Origin: Bacillus sp. RO3
Lineage (GTDB): Bacteria; Bacillota; Bacilli; Bacillales; Bacillaceae_B
Assembly: GCF_012911895.1 (NCBI RefSeq)
Contig: NZ_JAAXCV010000030.1
Coordinates: 248,001 to 312,000, forward strand
Length of the DNA: 64,000 nt
Direction of reading: 5' to 3'
Made by a program: the position numbers and the translations under genes
Notes under the pieces: model-generated
Told to the model about the DNA's origin: nothing
Seen by the model: the letters and a program-made list of their open reading frames with translations, nothing else
Databases searched by the model: none
Part shown: positions 8,298 to 17,764 of the stretch, piece after piece
Layout of the letters: the number at the start of each line of letters is the position of its first letter
Numbering within the stretch: position 1 is the first letter of the stretch

Positions 8298-9293
8298 TCA
8301 CGCACTCATAAATACTTTATTATCTACAATCGTCTTGGCATGGTTTTGAAGAAGTTCATATGCACCTTCTTCAGTAAAGTCCTGCCTGGAAACCTCACGA
8401 TAGTTTTCAGGATGGGAGATGGATAGTTCGATTTGGGCTTGATAAAGATACGTTGCATTCCCGATCAATTCCATATTGTATTTTCCATCGCTTAATTGGT
8501 TCACGATGACTCTTACTTTCCCACCATTATTATATACATCAATCTCTTTACCAAACTCGTTCTGATTGAGTAAGCATGTAACCAGACTCGAAGCAGACAT
8601 AGCCGTTCCACAGGCATTTGTAAACCCTACCCCTCTTTCAAAGGTCCGAACGTATATCGCCCCTTTATCTAATGGATGAACAAAACTCACGTTTACTCCA
8701 TCTGGAAACAGATTATTGGGTCCATTGACAGTTTCAGCAATCATTTTCTGTTCGTTTGAAAGAATCTGTTCCGTACTGACAACGCTGATAAGATGTGGAT
8801 TGGGAACTGCGAGGGCAGTAAACGTCAATCGATCTGAAATTTCCGGGATAGTTTCATCCACCAACGACACACGATCCAGATTCATCGGCAGTTTATCCAA
8901 TTCAAAATAGACAGGAGAAATCTCCACATTATATGTCGGGATATTTTCATAAATAGGTTTTTGGGCAGAGACACGCAGATCCGCTTTCATCGTCTGTATC
9001 ACAATCGATGTTTTATCCAAAAGCTCGCACACATAGCGTCCTACACAACGAAGGCCGTTCCCGCACATGGATGCTTCTGATCCGTCAGCATTGAATACCC
9101 TCATTTGTGCGTCACAATGTTCACTGGACAGCACGAATAGTATTCCATCTGCTCCAATACCCGAATGTCGGTCACATAATGAAAGGGCCAGATTTTGTCT
9201 TGCTTCTTCAGTAAATTCGTATCCATTGGTCATTTCATCAATAAGAATAAAGTCATTTCCGGAGCCATGACATTTAATCAGATTCAAGTTCAT
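8298..9293 (-). CDS. dapF: Diaminopimelate epimerase
   Basis: A 331-residue DapF, which turns LL-diaminopimelate into the meso form for lysine and peptidoglycan. The two catalytic cysteines are in ASMCGNGLRC (Cys77) and FTNACGTAMS (Cys228); the N-terminal KCHGSGNDF motif is also present. The ATG at 9291-9293 follows GGAGG at a good distance. It is about 45 residues longer than B. subtilis DapF (284): after the normal end there is a tail beginning near EIELSISHPENYREVS. The gene stands alone on the minus strand and converges with ligD. Confidence 0.95.
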   Translation of the reverse strand: MNLNLIKCHGSGNDFILIDEMTNGYEFTEEARQNLALSLCDRHSGIGADGILFVLSSEHCDAQMRVFNADGSEASMCGNGLRCVGRYVCELLDKTSIVIQTMKADLRVSAQKPIYENIPTYNVEISPVYFELDKLPMNLDRVSLVDETIPEISDRLTFTALAVPNPHLISVVSTEQILSNEQKMIAETVNGPNNLFPDGVNVSFVHPLDKGAIYVRTFERGVGFTNACGTAMSASSLVTCLLNQNEFGKEIDVYNNGGKVRVIVNQLSDGKYNMELIGNATYLYQAQIELSISHPENYREVSRQDFTEEGAYELLQNHAKTIVDNKVFMSA

Positions 9294-9478
9294 CGTGAAT
9301 CCCTCCACGCTAATTTACTAGTAAACTATTCTTAATAGTCTTAGCTTGCCACAAACAAGCTCTTTTCGCAATCCTCCCACACAATATTTTGATTATTTAT
9401 CGCACATGTTCGTCTTTCATACAACTTTAAAGTTGTATTATCCCTTCCGTTCAGAGACAATGGAAGAGGTGATGATTC

Positions 9479-9775
9479 ATGAAAGAAGACATACACTTCC
9501 GTTTTCAAGTTCATAAGGTGGAAGAATCGGGTGACGAATATCAATCGAGGGATGTTACTGTACTCGCCCGTATCCTGAACGAAAAAAAAGACCTCTTGTA
9601 TGAAGGTCTCTTCCGCGTACGATTCAATCAAATCGGTATTTACCCTTCCCCTGCTGATGTAGCCAGGCAAATAACAACCAAACATGTGCAGCGATTACTT
9701 ATCGTTGAGTTGAAACGATATATTAAGCCCCAAAGGAGATACCTGACTCCAGGTGAATATAAACCGGTCTGGTAA
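9479..9775 (+). CDS. Small conserved-type protein of unknown function
   Basis: A 98-residue soluble protein I cannot assign. GAGGTGATGATTC precedes the ATG. It alternates charged and beta-forming residues (HFRFQVHKVE, LLYEGLFRVRF) and ends in a basic tail ending near GEYKPVW. No cysteines, membrane helix or signal peptide are seen. It is a single gene between divergent dapF and the convergent EAL/HDOD gene, whose stop lies one base downstream. The quality of the ribosome binding site and the composition make it a likely real gene. Confidence 0.65.
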   Translation: MKEDIHFRFQVHKVEESGDEYQSRDVTVLARILNEKKDLLYEGLFRVRFNQIGIYPSPADVARQITTKHVQRLLIVELKRYIKPQRRYLTPGEYKPVW

Positions 9776-11023
9776 TTAACTCATCTCTTCTACTTCATGA
9801 TGTAAGAGACCTTCTGTCCACTCGCAAGAAGCTTGATAGCTCTCTACCACATCACTTTTGGAGAGGTTCAGCTCTTCCAATTTCCTCTCAATCAGTGTCC
9901 AATCAGCCTGTTCAAATGCCATAACCAGATCAAGGATGTCTTTTAAGTCATTGGACGATCCCGTTAAGGCCTGGCATATATCATCATTCAATGGCAGATC
10001 ATTGAGGATCACTTCGATAGGCATAGACAATATCGTTTCCATTAATGAAAACATACCTGTAAGGAAAAAGCTCGACTTCATTGATGGACGTTTGTACTTC
10101 ATTGCCAATAACTCACACATCTTAGCTCTCGTCAAACATAACGTAATCACTTCATTCTCCAATTTCTTCTTTTTCCCTATCCGTTCCCTGACAGCGAGGA
10201 CGTATATCCATCTCTTGATTTCAAGAAGTCCCAGGAGAACAATCGCCTGACGAATGGAATGAATTTTATGTTTAGGTCGGTATGAAGGTGAATTGATTAA
10301 CTTTAGGAGCTTATAGGATAAAGAGAGATCCTGTTCGATCAATTGACTTATCACTTCAATGCTTGGTTCCGTCATTTCCAGGCTTTGAATGATCGAATAA
10401 TAAGAATGAAAATATGTCGGAACATCACTGGTAGCAATGATTTTAGGTTTACTAAAGAAGTATCCTTGAAAGAAATGGTATCCATTCCTTAATGCTTCCT
10501 CATACTGTTCAGGGGTCTCCACCTTCTCTGCCAATAGTTGGTATCCCAATAAACCGGACAGAGTTTGGAGATTTCCCCGCTCGGTCTCGGTTGTATGAAG
10601 GAAATCAACCTTCACATAGTCAGCTAGCTTCATCAGTTTAAAGTAGTTTGGATCTGATTCATTCATGACAAAATCATCCAAAGCGATCTTATACCCCAAT
10701 TCCTTCAATTCGACACAGACGGAGAGAATCTCAGGACTTGGAATGACCTTTTCAAGTATTTCCACAACTATTTCTCTTGGGTTGAAATAGGTAGGAACCC
10801 TCAGTTCCAGAAGATTTTCAGTGAAATTAATAAAGCAGGGCTTGCCTGCAGACAAACTTTCAAGGCCTATGTTTAAGTAACTATTAATAATGACATCCGC
10901 CGTTGCCTCATCACCATCGATATTAGGAAATATATTTATCTCATTGTTTCTGTAAAGTAATTCATAGGCAACTGTTTCACCATTTCTGTTGAAAATCGGC
11001 TGTCTTGCTACAAATACTTTCAT
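9776..11023 (-). CDS. EAL/HDOD-domain signalling protein (YuxH-like)
   Basis: A 415-residue protein with an N-terminal EAL-type domain (residues about 1-200, beginning VFVARQPIFNRNGETVAYELLYR) and a C-terminal HDOD domain (about 200-400). It matches the layout of B. subtilis YuxH. The EAL signature is degenerate: where active c-di-GMP phosphodiesterases have E-A-L this has VEILEKV, and several metal-ligand residues are not evident, so catalysis is unlikely. The protein probably acts by binding partners or nucleotides. The ATG at 11021-11023 with AGGGGTGA upstream is preferred to an earlier start. It is monocistronic, with a short hairpin (about 11103-11127) in the upstream region. Confidence 0.85.
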   Translation of the reverse strand: MKVFVARQPIFNRNGETVAYELLYRNNEINIFPNIDGDEATADVIINSYLNIGLESLSAGKPCFINFTENLLELRVPTYFNPREIVVEILEKVIPSPEILSVCVELKELGYKIALDDFVMNESDPNYFKLMKLADYVKVDFLHTTETERGNLQTLSGLLGYQLLAEKVETPEQYEEALRNGYHFFQGYFFSKPKIIATSDVPTYFHSYYSIIQSLEMTEPSIEVISQLIEQDLSLSYKLLKLINSPSYRPKHKIHSIRQAIVLLGLLEIKRWIYVLAVRERIGKKKKLENEVITLCLTRAKMCELLAMKYKRPSMKSSFFLTGMFSLMETILSMPIEVILNDLPLNDDICQALTGSSNDLKDILDLVMAFEQADWTLIERKLEELNLSKSDVVESYQASCEWTEGLLHHEVEEMS

Positions 11024-11136
11024 CCCACTCACCCCTGCTGTTCCTGACGGAAAATAGTTCAAAAGTTTCAATAATTAGTATAATAATATCAACAAACATG
11101 TAGAAAGTCCACGTATTATGGACTTCCTTATAAGAC

Positions 11137-11197
11137 AAAAAAACTCAAGCAGAGATGTCATCAGTCGATCTGATTAACATCTTCACTTGAGCTCTTT
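11137..11197 (-). terminator. Terminator after the purine permease gene
   Basis: On the minus strand CTCAAGTGAAGATGT pairs with ACATCTCTGCTTGAG and is followed by TTTTTTT. It sits directly after the stop of the permease gene. Confidence 0.85.
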
Positions 11198-11203
11198 ACT
11201 GCT

Positions 11204-12493
11204 TTAATGTATTGAATGAACAAAGAAGTTCATAAGGAACAAAGCCGCAATAATATATAGGGGTATAGATACTTCTCTCGCTTTACCCGTAGCCAATTTC
11301 AAAATTGGATACAAAATAAAGCCGATGGCAATTCCGTCTGCGATACTGTACGTGAACGGAATCATCGCTATGATGAAGATGGCAGGAAACGCCTCTGTTA
11401 CATCACGTAAGTCCATATGTCGTATATTCTGAATCATCAAGCCGCCGATGATGATGAGGATCGGGGCGATGGCATGGTCCGGAATCCACTTAAGATATGG
11501 GATAAACAGCACTGAGCCCAAAAACAATACTCCAGTAGTCAGTGATGTTAATCCCGTGCGTCCACCTGCTGTCATAGCTGCAGCACTTTCCACCGTGGAC
11601 ACGGTCGGACTTGTTCCGAAGAATCCAGATGTAAAGGCAGAAAAAGCATTCGCTTGAAACGCTTTAGAGTATTTATGAGGCTGGTCGACCATATCCGTAT
11701 GTCCATGTATGAGTCCTATATTCTCAAATACCAGGACCATGGTTACTGAAAATACTGCGATCCAGAATGGAATGTCCAAAATAGCTCCAAAGGATATTTG
11801 ACCGAATACCTGACTGTATTCACTCAAATGGAAGGAACCGGATTGAACGGATGGTTCAATGCCAAAGATGAATCCCAGCATGGTCCCAAAAGCAATGCTC
11901 CATAAAAATTGACCCTTTACATTACGGATGAAAAGAAAAATCGTCACCAGAAATGTCAGCACCGTTGCCAACACCTTTAATTCCCCAAAGTCACCTATCA
12001 TGATAATGGCACTCTCTCCTCTCTGGATGAGACCGCCTTTCTCAAGACCGATGAACATTAAAAACATCCCTAACCCCACCGTGATGGCTTCCTTTAATGT
12101 TTTGGGAATGGCTTCGGATAATACTTTAGATAGCTTTGTAAATGCAATGATCATAAAGAGTATTCCTGAGATCACCACCACAGCCAGAGCCTCTTGCCAA
12201 GTCAATCCTGAAGATTTTACCAGAGTGAATGTAAACATCGCATTGATCCCCATACCTGGAACCAGAAGAATTGGTGCATTCGCCCAAAAGGCCATGACCA
12301 AACACCCAACGAAGGAAGCAAGTATGGTCGCCATGACCGCTCCTTCAAATGGAATTCCAGCTTCAGAAAGGATCAAAGCATTTACAGCGATAATATAGAC
12401 AATCGTAAAATATCCGATTGCTCCGGCCATCATCTCCTGCTTCATCGAAGTACCATGATTCTTTAACTGAAAAATACCTCCACGTGCTTTCAT
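11204..12493 (-). CDS. AzgA-type (NCS2) purine permease
   Basis: A 429-residue transporter with 12-14 membrane segments. The N-terminal KQEMMAGAIGYFTIVYIIAVN and the PGMGINAMFTFTLV loop are typical of the AzgA branch of purine permeases (B. subtilis PbuG and PbuO). A later GTSPTVSTVESAAAMTAGGRTGL loop, given here as its key parts GTSPTVSTVESAA and GGRTGL, lines the substrate site in this family. It imports hypoxanthine, guanine or adenine by proton symport. AGGAAG precedes the ATG. It is not part of an operon. I looked for a guanine riboswitch in the roughly 170-base leader and did not see the conserved core, so control may differ from pbuG. Confidence 0.9.
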   Translation of the reverse strand: MKARGGIFQLKNHGTSMKQEMMAGAIGYFTIVYIIAVNALILSEAGIPFEGAVMATILASFVGCLVMAFWANAPILLVPGMGINAMFTFTLVKSSGLTWQEALAVVVISGILFMIIAFTKLSKVLSEAIPKTLKEAITVGLGMFLMFIGLEKGGLIQRGESAIIMIGDFGELKVLATVLTFLVTIFLFIRNVKGQFLWSIAFGTMLGFIFGIEPSVQSGSFHLSEYSQVFGQISFGAILDIPFWIAVFSVTMVLVFENIGLIHGHTDMVDQPHKYSKAFQANAFSAFTSGFFGTSPTVSTVESAAAMTAGGRTGLTSLTTGVLFLGSVLFIPYLKWIPDHAIAPILIIIGGLMIQNIRHMDLRDVTEAFPAIFIIAMIPFTYSIADGIAIGFILYPILKLATGKAREVSIPLYIIAALFLMNFFVHSIH

Positions 12494-12664
12494 ATAATCT
12501 TCCTATAAAACTGCCCTCTCCCTACCCGCTCCTCCAATTGAAGGGGAGCCACAAGATACTATTCTAGCAAAAAGGCGAATGTTTGCCAATATCAATTTGA
12601 TGGAAGGAAACATGTTCTCTGTACGAAGAAACCATCCCCATAAGGAGAATTGGCTACCGTGGTC

Positions 12665-13135
12665 CTATTGATCAATTTCACGGATGAGGTTGGCCATTTC
12701 GATGGCTGAAACGGCTGCTTCCCATCCTTTGTTTCCTGCTTTTGTTCCGGCTCGTTCGATCGCCTGTTCAATGGTGTCGGTTGTCAGCACACCGAATATG
12801 ACAGGGACATCTTCCTGCAGGCTGAGATTGGCAACCCCTTTTGCTACCTCGCCGCTTACGTATTCAAAATGAGCGGTTGCTCCGCGTATGACGGTTCCCA
12901 ATGTCACCACAGCATCATATTTCCCTGAACGTGCCAGCTTTTTTGCAATCATTGGGATTTCGAATGCACCCGGAACCCAAGTCACAGTTACATTCCCTTC
13001 TTCAACACCATGGCGTTTTAACGCATCCTCTGCTCCACCCAATAGCTTTGATGTAATAAACTCATTAAAACGTGAAACGACAATCGCAACTTTCAATCCA
13101 GAACCTACCAAATTACCTTCATAAACTGTTTTCAT
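12665..13135 (-). CDS. ribH: 6,7-dimethyl-8-ribityllumazine synthase
   Basis: A 156-residue lumazine synthase, fourth gene of the riboflavin operon. It joins 5-amino-6-ribitylaminouracil with dihydroxybutanone phosphate. The SRFNEFIT motif, the WVPGAFEIP loop, [14 protein letters not shown] with the catalytic histidine, and FGVLTTDT are all present. The length is normal (B. subtilis 154). It usually forms a 60-subunit capsid enclosing RibE. AGGAGG precedes the start, 26 bases after ribBA. No ribT gene follows. Confidence 0.97.
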   Translation of the reverse strand: MKTVYEGNLVGSGLKVAIVVSRFNEFITSKLLGGAEDALKRHGVEEGNVTVTWVPGAFEIPMIAKKLARSGKYDAVVTLGTVIRGATAHFEYVSGEVAKGVANLSLQEDVPVIFGVLTTDTIEQAIERAGTKAGNKGWEAAVSAIEMANLIREIDQ

Positions 13136-13161
13136 TGTATATTCCTCCTACTAATGTTGAA

Positions 13162-14355
13162 TTAAAATTTCAGCAAGTGACCCAGCTTAACGTGCTTTGT
13201 TTTTAAATACTTTTCATTTTCAAATTTGGTTGGCAATTGAATCGGCACACGATCGGCAATTTCCAAACCATATCCGTTGATTCCGGCAATCTTCCTGGGA
13301 TTATTGGTGAGTAACCGGATCCTTTTGATCCTTAAATCCCTTAATATTTGAGCACCGATTCCATATTCCCTTAAATCAGCCCCAAATCCCAGTTTATGAT
13401 TTGCTTCCACCGTATCATAGCCCTGTTCCTGCAGCTTATATGCTTTAAGCTTATTAATTAATCCGATACCCCGGCCTTCCTGCCTCATATAGAGGAGGAC
13501 TCCTTTTCCTTCTTCTTCAATTTGAGTCAGTGCCGTGGCAAGTTGCGGTCCGCAATCACAACGGTTCGAACCGAATACATCCCCCGTCAGGCATTCTGAA
13601 TGAACCCGTACGAGCACATCTTCATCCTCGGACCATTCCCCTTTTACAAGAGCGATATGTTCTTTTCCTGTGAGTATTTCTGTATAGGCAACCGCTTTGA
13701 AGTTTCCGAATTCGGTTGGAAGTTCAATTTCAACTTCCCTTGTCACGAGCTTTTCCTTTTTCCTTCTGTATCGTATCAGGTCCTCGATTGAGATGATCTT
13801 CAAGTCCCATTTTTCTGCTAAAAGCATTAATTCAGGCACTCTCGCCATCGTACCGTCTTCATTCATGATTTCACAGATGACCCCAGATGGCTGTGCACCT
13901 GACAGAACAGCTAAATCAATGGCTGCTTCTGTGTGCCCTGCCCGTTTCAATACTCCGCCTTTTTTGGCAACAAGGGGAAATACATGACCGGGTCTCTTGA
14001 AGTCTTCAGATAGTGATGAAGGGTTGAGTAATTCCTTTATCGTGGCCGATCGTTCGAATGCACTGATGCCCGTAGTGGCAGATTTATGATCTACTGAAAT
14101 CGTAAAGGCCGTCCCATGAGGATCTGTATTGGACATGGTCATGGGTGAAAGCTTTAATTTCTGTGCGAGCTCCTCCGTTATTGGGGCACAGATTAACCCT
14201 CTCCCCTCTTTCGCCATGAAATTGATGACTTCAGGGCTGGCTTTATCAGAAAGGGCAACAAAGTCTCCTTCATTCTCACGGTTTTCATCATCAACCACGA
14301 TAACGACTTTTCCTGCCTGGAGATCTTCCAGGGCTTCTTCAATCTTATTGAACAT
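13162..14355 (-). CDS. ribBA: Bifunctional DHBP synthase / GTP cyclohydrolase II
   Basis: A 397-residue fusion enzyme that supplies both precursors of riboflavin. The N-terminal half makes 3,4-dihydroxy-2-butanone 4-phosphate (acidic motif [11 protein letters not shown] and later RAGHTEAA). The C-terminal half is GTP cyclohydrolase II, with zinc cysteines in [17 protein letters not shown] and the RQEGRGIGL loop. The length agrees with B. subtilis RibBA (398). GGGAGGG lies upstream of the ATG; ribE ends 17 bases before. Confidence 0.97.
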   Translation of the reverse strand: MFNKIEEALEDLQAGKVVIVVDDENRENEGDFVALSDKASPEVINFMAKEGRGLICAPITEELAQKLKLSPMTMSNTDPHGTAFTISVDHKSATTGISAFERSATIKELLNPSSLSEDFKRPGHVFPLVAKKGGVLKRAGHTEAAIDLAVLSGAQPSGVICEIMNEDGTMARVPELMLLAEKWDLKIISIEDLIRYRRKKEKLVTREVEIELPTEFGNFKAVAYTEILTGKEHIALVKGEWSEDEDVLVRVHSECLTGDVFGSNRCDCGPQLATALTQIEEEGKGVLLYMRQEGRGIGLINKLKAYKLQEQGYDTVEANHKLGFGADLREYGIGAQILRDLRIKRIRLLTNNPRKIAGINGYGLEIADRVPIQLPTKFENEKYLKTKHVKLGHLLKF

Positions 14356-14372
14356 GGGGTCATCCCTCCCTA

Positions 14373-15029
14373 TTAGTCAGCAAACCCATTTTGTGATAAA
14401 AATTCATAACTGAGGCTGTTTGAATTACTTTTTGACTGCTCCTTTGCTTCGTAGAACCGGTGAAAATATTTCGCCATTACGTCACATTCAATGTTGACGG
14501 AGTCCCCCACTTTCTTACTGCCAAGAACCGTATCTCCACGGGTCTGGGGAATTAACGAAATCGTAATGGAATGATGTTTCACATCAAACACGGTCAGTGA
14601 AGTGCCGTCTATGGCGACAGAGCCTTTCATGATAAATAAATGAATCTGTTCCTCGGGTATGGCAATGTCCATGTACCAGGCATTTTCAACCTTTTCTATC
14701 CTCAGGATCTTACCTATCCCATCTACATGACCGTTAACGAAATGACCTCCGAAACGACCGTTTGCGGCCATAGCTCTCTCGAGGTTTACTTTGGATCCAT
14801 ACGAAAGGATTTTAAGCGTCGTACCTTCAAAGGTTTCGGGCATGACGTCCACTTGGAATTGCCTTGAATTGAATGAAGTGACCGTGAGACAGACACCATT
14901 CACACTGATGCTGTCTCCGATATGAACATCTTCCAAAATGCTGCTTGCTGCTATCGTTAGTTCCATAGAAGAGGAAGATTTTTTCATGCGCTCAATAGAG
15001 CCAATCTCTTCAATTATTCCAGTAAACAT
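14373..15029 (-). CDS. ribE: Riboflavin synthase alpha subunit
   Basis: A 218-residue riboflavin synthase that dismutates two lumazine molecules to riboflavin. It starts [10 protein letters not shown], the family hallmark, with GGGGGG-AAAG before the ATG at 15029. The two internally repeated barrels are visible through SVNGVCLTV in the first half and AIDGTSLTV in the second. It lies 14 bases after ribD. Length agrees with the family. Confidence 0.96.
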   Translation of the reverse strand: MFTGIIEEIGSIERMKKSSSSMELTIAASSILEDVHIGDSISVNGVCLTVTSFNSRQFQVDVMPETFEGTTLKILSYGSKVNLERAMAANGRFGGHFVNGHVDGIGKILRIEKVENAWYMDIAIPEEQIHLFIMKGSVAIDGTSLTVFDVKHHSITISLIPQTRGDTVLGSKKVGDSVNIECDVMAKYFHRFYEAKEQSKSNSNSLSYEFLSQNGFAD

Positions 15030-15043
15030 CCTTTCCCCCCCTT

Positions 15044-16138
15044 TCAAACTGATTTTTGTGGGAATGCAACGATTTTAATGTCTTGCCCTACACGATCAAT
15101 GCTTTTGATCTCCATCTTCATTCCTTCTGCAATGGTCGGGTATCCTTCTCCTCCAAAACTGGTGTAAGCGGACTTTCCTCCGACAATCTTGGGAGACATG
15201 TACATAATCAACTCCTGAAACCCACCTTCCATTAAGAAAGAGGAATGAATTGTTGACCCGCCTTCTACATAAAGGGAGAGAATATTTCTTTCACCGAGTT
15301 CTTTTAAAACCGTGTGAATGTCAATCCTTTCATTTGAAGTGCTGATGATTTCACATCCCTTTTCTACAAAAGGCTGCCTTTGATCTTCATTGACGGTATT
15401 ACCCGTAAATATGATTGTCTTACTCTCCTGATCTTCCACTACATGAGAGTGCAGGGGTGTACGTAAAAATGTATCCAATATAACTCGAATGGGATTTTTT
15501 CCACCTTGGGGCAGACGGGTGGTAAGGTGTGGGTTATCTTTCATGATGGTATTGACTCCAACCAATATCGCGTCATGCCGGTGACGATCATGGTGGACGT
15601 CCGTTCTTGAAGTTTCTGAAGTGATCCATTTACTATCCCCTGTGTCAGAGGCGGTTTTCCCGTCCAGGGTAACAGCCGTCTTGAGGGTAACAAAAGGTGT
15701 GCCGTGTTGTATGAAGTGAAAAAAATGCTTGTTTAATTCGAGGGCTTCAAGCTCAAGCTCCCCAATCATCACTTCAATGCCTGCGTCTCTCAGTTGCTGA
15801 ATTCCCCTTCCTGCTACCAAGGGATTAGGATCCGTGCAGGCTATGTGGACCCGTTTCACTCCACTCGAGATCAGAAGCTTCGTGCAGGGAGGTGTTTTCC
15901 CGTAGTGGGAACACGGTTCCAAGGTGACATATACGTCACTTCCCTTCGCCTTCTCTCCTGCAGCTCTGATGGCATGAACTTCTGCGTGTCCTTCACCTGC
16001 CTTGAGGTGTGCACCTATACCAACGACTTCTCCGTCCTTCACCACAACCGCTCCAACAGCAGGGTTGGGTGAGGTTTGGCCATTGGTTGCCTTTGCCAGC
16101 GAGAGGGCGAGCTTCATATAAGGTGAATGGTTCAACAT
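15044..16138 (-). CDS. ribD: Bifunctional pyrimidine deaminase/reductase RibD
   Basis: A 364-residue enzyme carrying out the second and third steps of riboflavin synthesis. The N-terminal deaminase domain has the zinc site HAEVHAI and LEPCSHYGKTPPC; the C-terminal reductase domain starts near VTLKTAVTLDGKTA and has the LYVEGGSTIHSSFL substrate loop. GGGAGGTAAC precedes the ATG. It is the first gene after the FMN riboswitch, so translation and elongation of the whole operon depend on that switch. Confidence 0.97.
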   Translation of the reverse strand: MLNHSPYMKLALSLAKATNGQTSPNPAVGAVVVKDGEVVGIGAHLKAGEGHAEVHAIRAAGEKAKGSDVYVTLEPCSHYGKTPPCTKLLISSGVKRVHIACTDPNPLVAGRGIQQLRDAGIEVMIGELELEALELNKHFFHFIQHGTPFVTLKTAVTLDGKTASDTGDSKWITSETSRTDVHHDRHRHDAILVGVNTIMKDNPHLTTRLPQGGKNPIRVILDTFLRTPLHSHVVEDQESKTIIFTGNTVNEDQRQPFVEKGCEIISTSNERIDIHTVLKELGERNILSLYVEGGSTIHSSFLMEGGFQELIMYMSPKIVGGKSAYTSFGGEGYPTIAEGMKMEIKSIDRVGQDIKIVAFPQKSV

Positions 16139-16170
16139 GTTACCTCCCTTCTCACAACACTATTATTCTA

Positions 16171-16203
16171 AAATAAAAAACCCCAAGTATTTTTACTCGG
16201 GGG
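16171..16203 (-). terminator. Riboswitch-controlled terminator before ribD
   Basis: On the minus strand CCCCGAGTA pairs with TACTTGGGG, followed by six T. It lies between the FMN aptamer and ribD, the expected place for the FMN-dependent attenuator. Confidence 0.85.
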
Positions 16204-16302
16204 CAATTTGGCATGACTAAATAGAGCATTTACAGAACTCGATTTGGAAATAAAATCCACAGCAAAATAATGGACTTTCCCTATCTGAATCATGTAAACA
16301 CT

Positions 16303-16450
16303 GCCGTTCCTTCTCCCATCCAGACTATCACTGTCGGCTTTGGAGTTTCACCAAATCCACCGTCTAATTTTCATTAGCCGGGTCACGGACTGAGAGCATT
16401 CGCTCATCACCGCCGGTAGGGAATTTCACCCTGCCCCGAAGGAAACCTAT
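16303..16450 (-). ncRNA. FMN riboswitch (RFN element)
   Basis: Read on the minus strand, the stretch contains the conserved RFN pieces in order: CTTCGGGGCAGGGTGAAA, TTCCCTACCGGCGGTGATGA, AGTCCGTGACCC, a variable stem, GGTGGATTTGGTGAAACTCC, GCCGACAGTGATAGTCTGGA and GGGAGAAGG. FMN binding would close the aptamer and favour the terminator at 16171-16203, shutting off ribD-ribE-ribBA-ribH. Confidence 0.97.
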
Positions 16451-16579
16451 TCGATTATCATTATTCTATCATAGTTTATACAATAAAATCATGTGAGGAG
16501 TGCTAAATAAATTATTTTGTTCTAATTTTAATACAACGATAAAAAAGAATGCCCCCATATACAGAAGCATCCCTTTTAT

Positions 16580-16900
16580 TCATGCCAGCAGCTTCCTGCA
16601 CTCTTCTGCACAATCAAAACAGGCCTTGGCACAGTCCTGACAATGTTCCTGGCCATGGGACCTGCATTCTGTGCCACACTCATCACATATTTCTGCACAG
16701 ATGGCCAAAAATGAATGAACAAATTTACTGCTCCGCTGCATGAGATTTATGGTATATGTGCATATATCTGCACATTCACGGTCAAGCTCTATGCAAGGTA
16801 TCATTTCCCTTTCTCCCTTAAGTGATGCATGATAACATATGTTACATGCCTCCACACACTTTTGTAATGCAGCTATGCAAGGTTTGTATGCAGCATTCAT
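16580..16900 (-). CDS. Cys-rich four-helix copper-storage-like protein
   Basis: A 106-residue protein with 16 cysteines, spaced as CxxxCxxC and CxxC along predicted helices (for example Cys15, 19 and 22; Cys43 and 47; Cys68, 72, 75 and 79; Cys87, 90, 94, 97 and 101). This is the DUF326/Csp pattern seen in B. subtilis YhjQ and in cytosolic Csp3 copper-storage proteins, which load Cu(I) along a four-helix bundle. The ATG at 16898-16900 has GGAGGTGAGAAG before it; a longer upstream start would overlap the next gene. No signal peptide is visible, so it is cytosolic. No copper pump or CsoR gene is beside it. Confidence 0.8.
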   Translation of the reverse strand: MNAAYKPCIAALQKCVEACNICYHASLKGEREMIPCIELDRECADICTYTINLMQRSSKFVHSFLAICAEICDECGTECRSHGQEHCQDCAKACFDCAEECRKLLA

Positions 16901-16956
16901 CTTCTCACCTCCATATTCATTCTTTAATAGCTTGTCCATGAACGGGAAAAGGATGT

Positions 16957-17652
16957 CTATCCCGTCAAGAAATAATCGCTGTCCACAAACCAAAGAAAGA
17001 TCAGAAGCCAGTCCATTTCCTCACTATATGTCTCATAAAACGAAACATAGCTGTGGTGATAATCGAACAATTGCTGAACCGTTTGAGGAAGATATCCTTT
17101 ATGCAGTGATAAATAATTTTTTTTATTATAATTCAAGATCCATCTCTTATTGGCTTTATACATGATGATCGTATCACCCTCGTCACTCTGCCATTCAATA
17201 GCTGTAGAACTTTGATATTTCAATCGAAAAATCTTTCCCTTTTGCCCATGATCGATTTTTAACGTTCTGCTCCATTTATAAAATACCAGAGGCTGTTTAT
17301 GTTTTCGGTGGAAAAGGTAGTGCTTTGGTTTGTTAATCAAAGAAGTTCTCTGAATGAAGTATTTCGACCATCCATTCGTTTTTAAGTAGTAAGATCCTTC
17401 TGTTGTCTGCACACCGACTAATGCATGCTCTGACACTGGTATCGTTTCATAGAACAACCGTGTTGCTTTCTTTATTTCCTTCTTCAGGCAATAGGAAAGG
17501 TAAAGGTTTGAACAGGCAGGTATAAAGATTAACAAGGGAAAATAATATAATTGTTGAGTCACAACAAGCATTCCAGTTCCTATTAGAAAATACATGATAC
17601 TTCGATAAAGCAGCGTATATTGTTCATTTTTGTAGATTTGATAAAGGTTCAT
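16957..17652 (-). CDS. Membrane-anchored protein of unknown function
   Basis: A 231-residue protein with two hydrophobic helices near the N-terminus (residues about 16-56), then a basic, beta-rich cytoplasmic domain with many aromatic residues (YYLKTNGWSKYF, RWILNYNKKNYLSL) and a hydrophobic C-terminal end (WLLIFLWFV). AAAGGACG precedes the ATG. The domain faintly recalls tubby/LURP-type beta barrels but I cannot claim it. It is preceded by a terminator and followed by the Cys-rich gene at 57 bases, so they may share a transcript. Confidence 0.55.
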   Translation of the reverse strand: MNLYQIYKNEQYTLLYRSIMYFLIGTGMLVVTQQLYYFPLLIFIPACSNLYLSYCLKKEIKKATRLFYETIPVSEHALVGVQTTEGSYYLKTNGWSKYFIQRTSLINKPKHYLFHRKHKQPLVFYKWSRTLKIDHGQKGKIFRLKYQSSTAIEWQSDEGDTIIMYKANKRWILNYNKKNYLSLHKGYLPQTVQQLFDYHHSYVSFYETYSEEMDWLLIFLWFVDSDYFLTG

Positions 17653-17725
17653 AGGATGCTCGTCCTTTCAAGGAATCTCTATCATATGTATGTGAAAATT
17701 ACTGAAATAGACCTGGAGAAAGAAA

Positions 17726-17764
17726 TAAAGCCACCGGATATTTCCTATCCGGTGGCTTTATTTT
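17726..17764. terminator. Bidirectional terminator after the patatin gene
   Basis: TAAAGCCACCGGATA pairs with TATCCGGTGGCTTTA around a four-base loop, with A/T runs on both sides. It ends the patatin transcript. Confidence 0.9.

Noticed and set aside
9341-9685. A 114-codon minus-strand frame opposite the gene at 9479
   Set aside because: The plus-strand gene has a strong ribosome binding site; this frame has none.
12494-12664. Guanine/adenine riboswitch before the purine permease gene
   Set aside because: The conserved aptamer core was not found in the leader.
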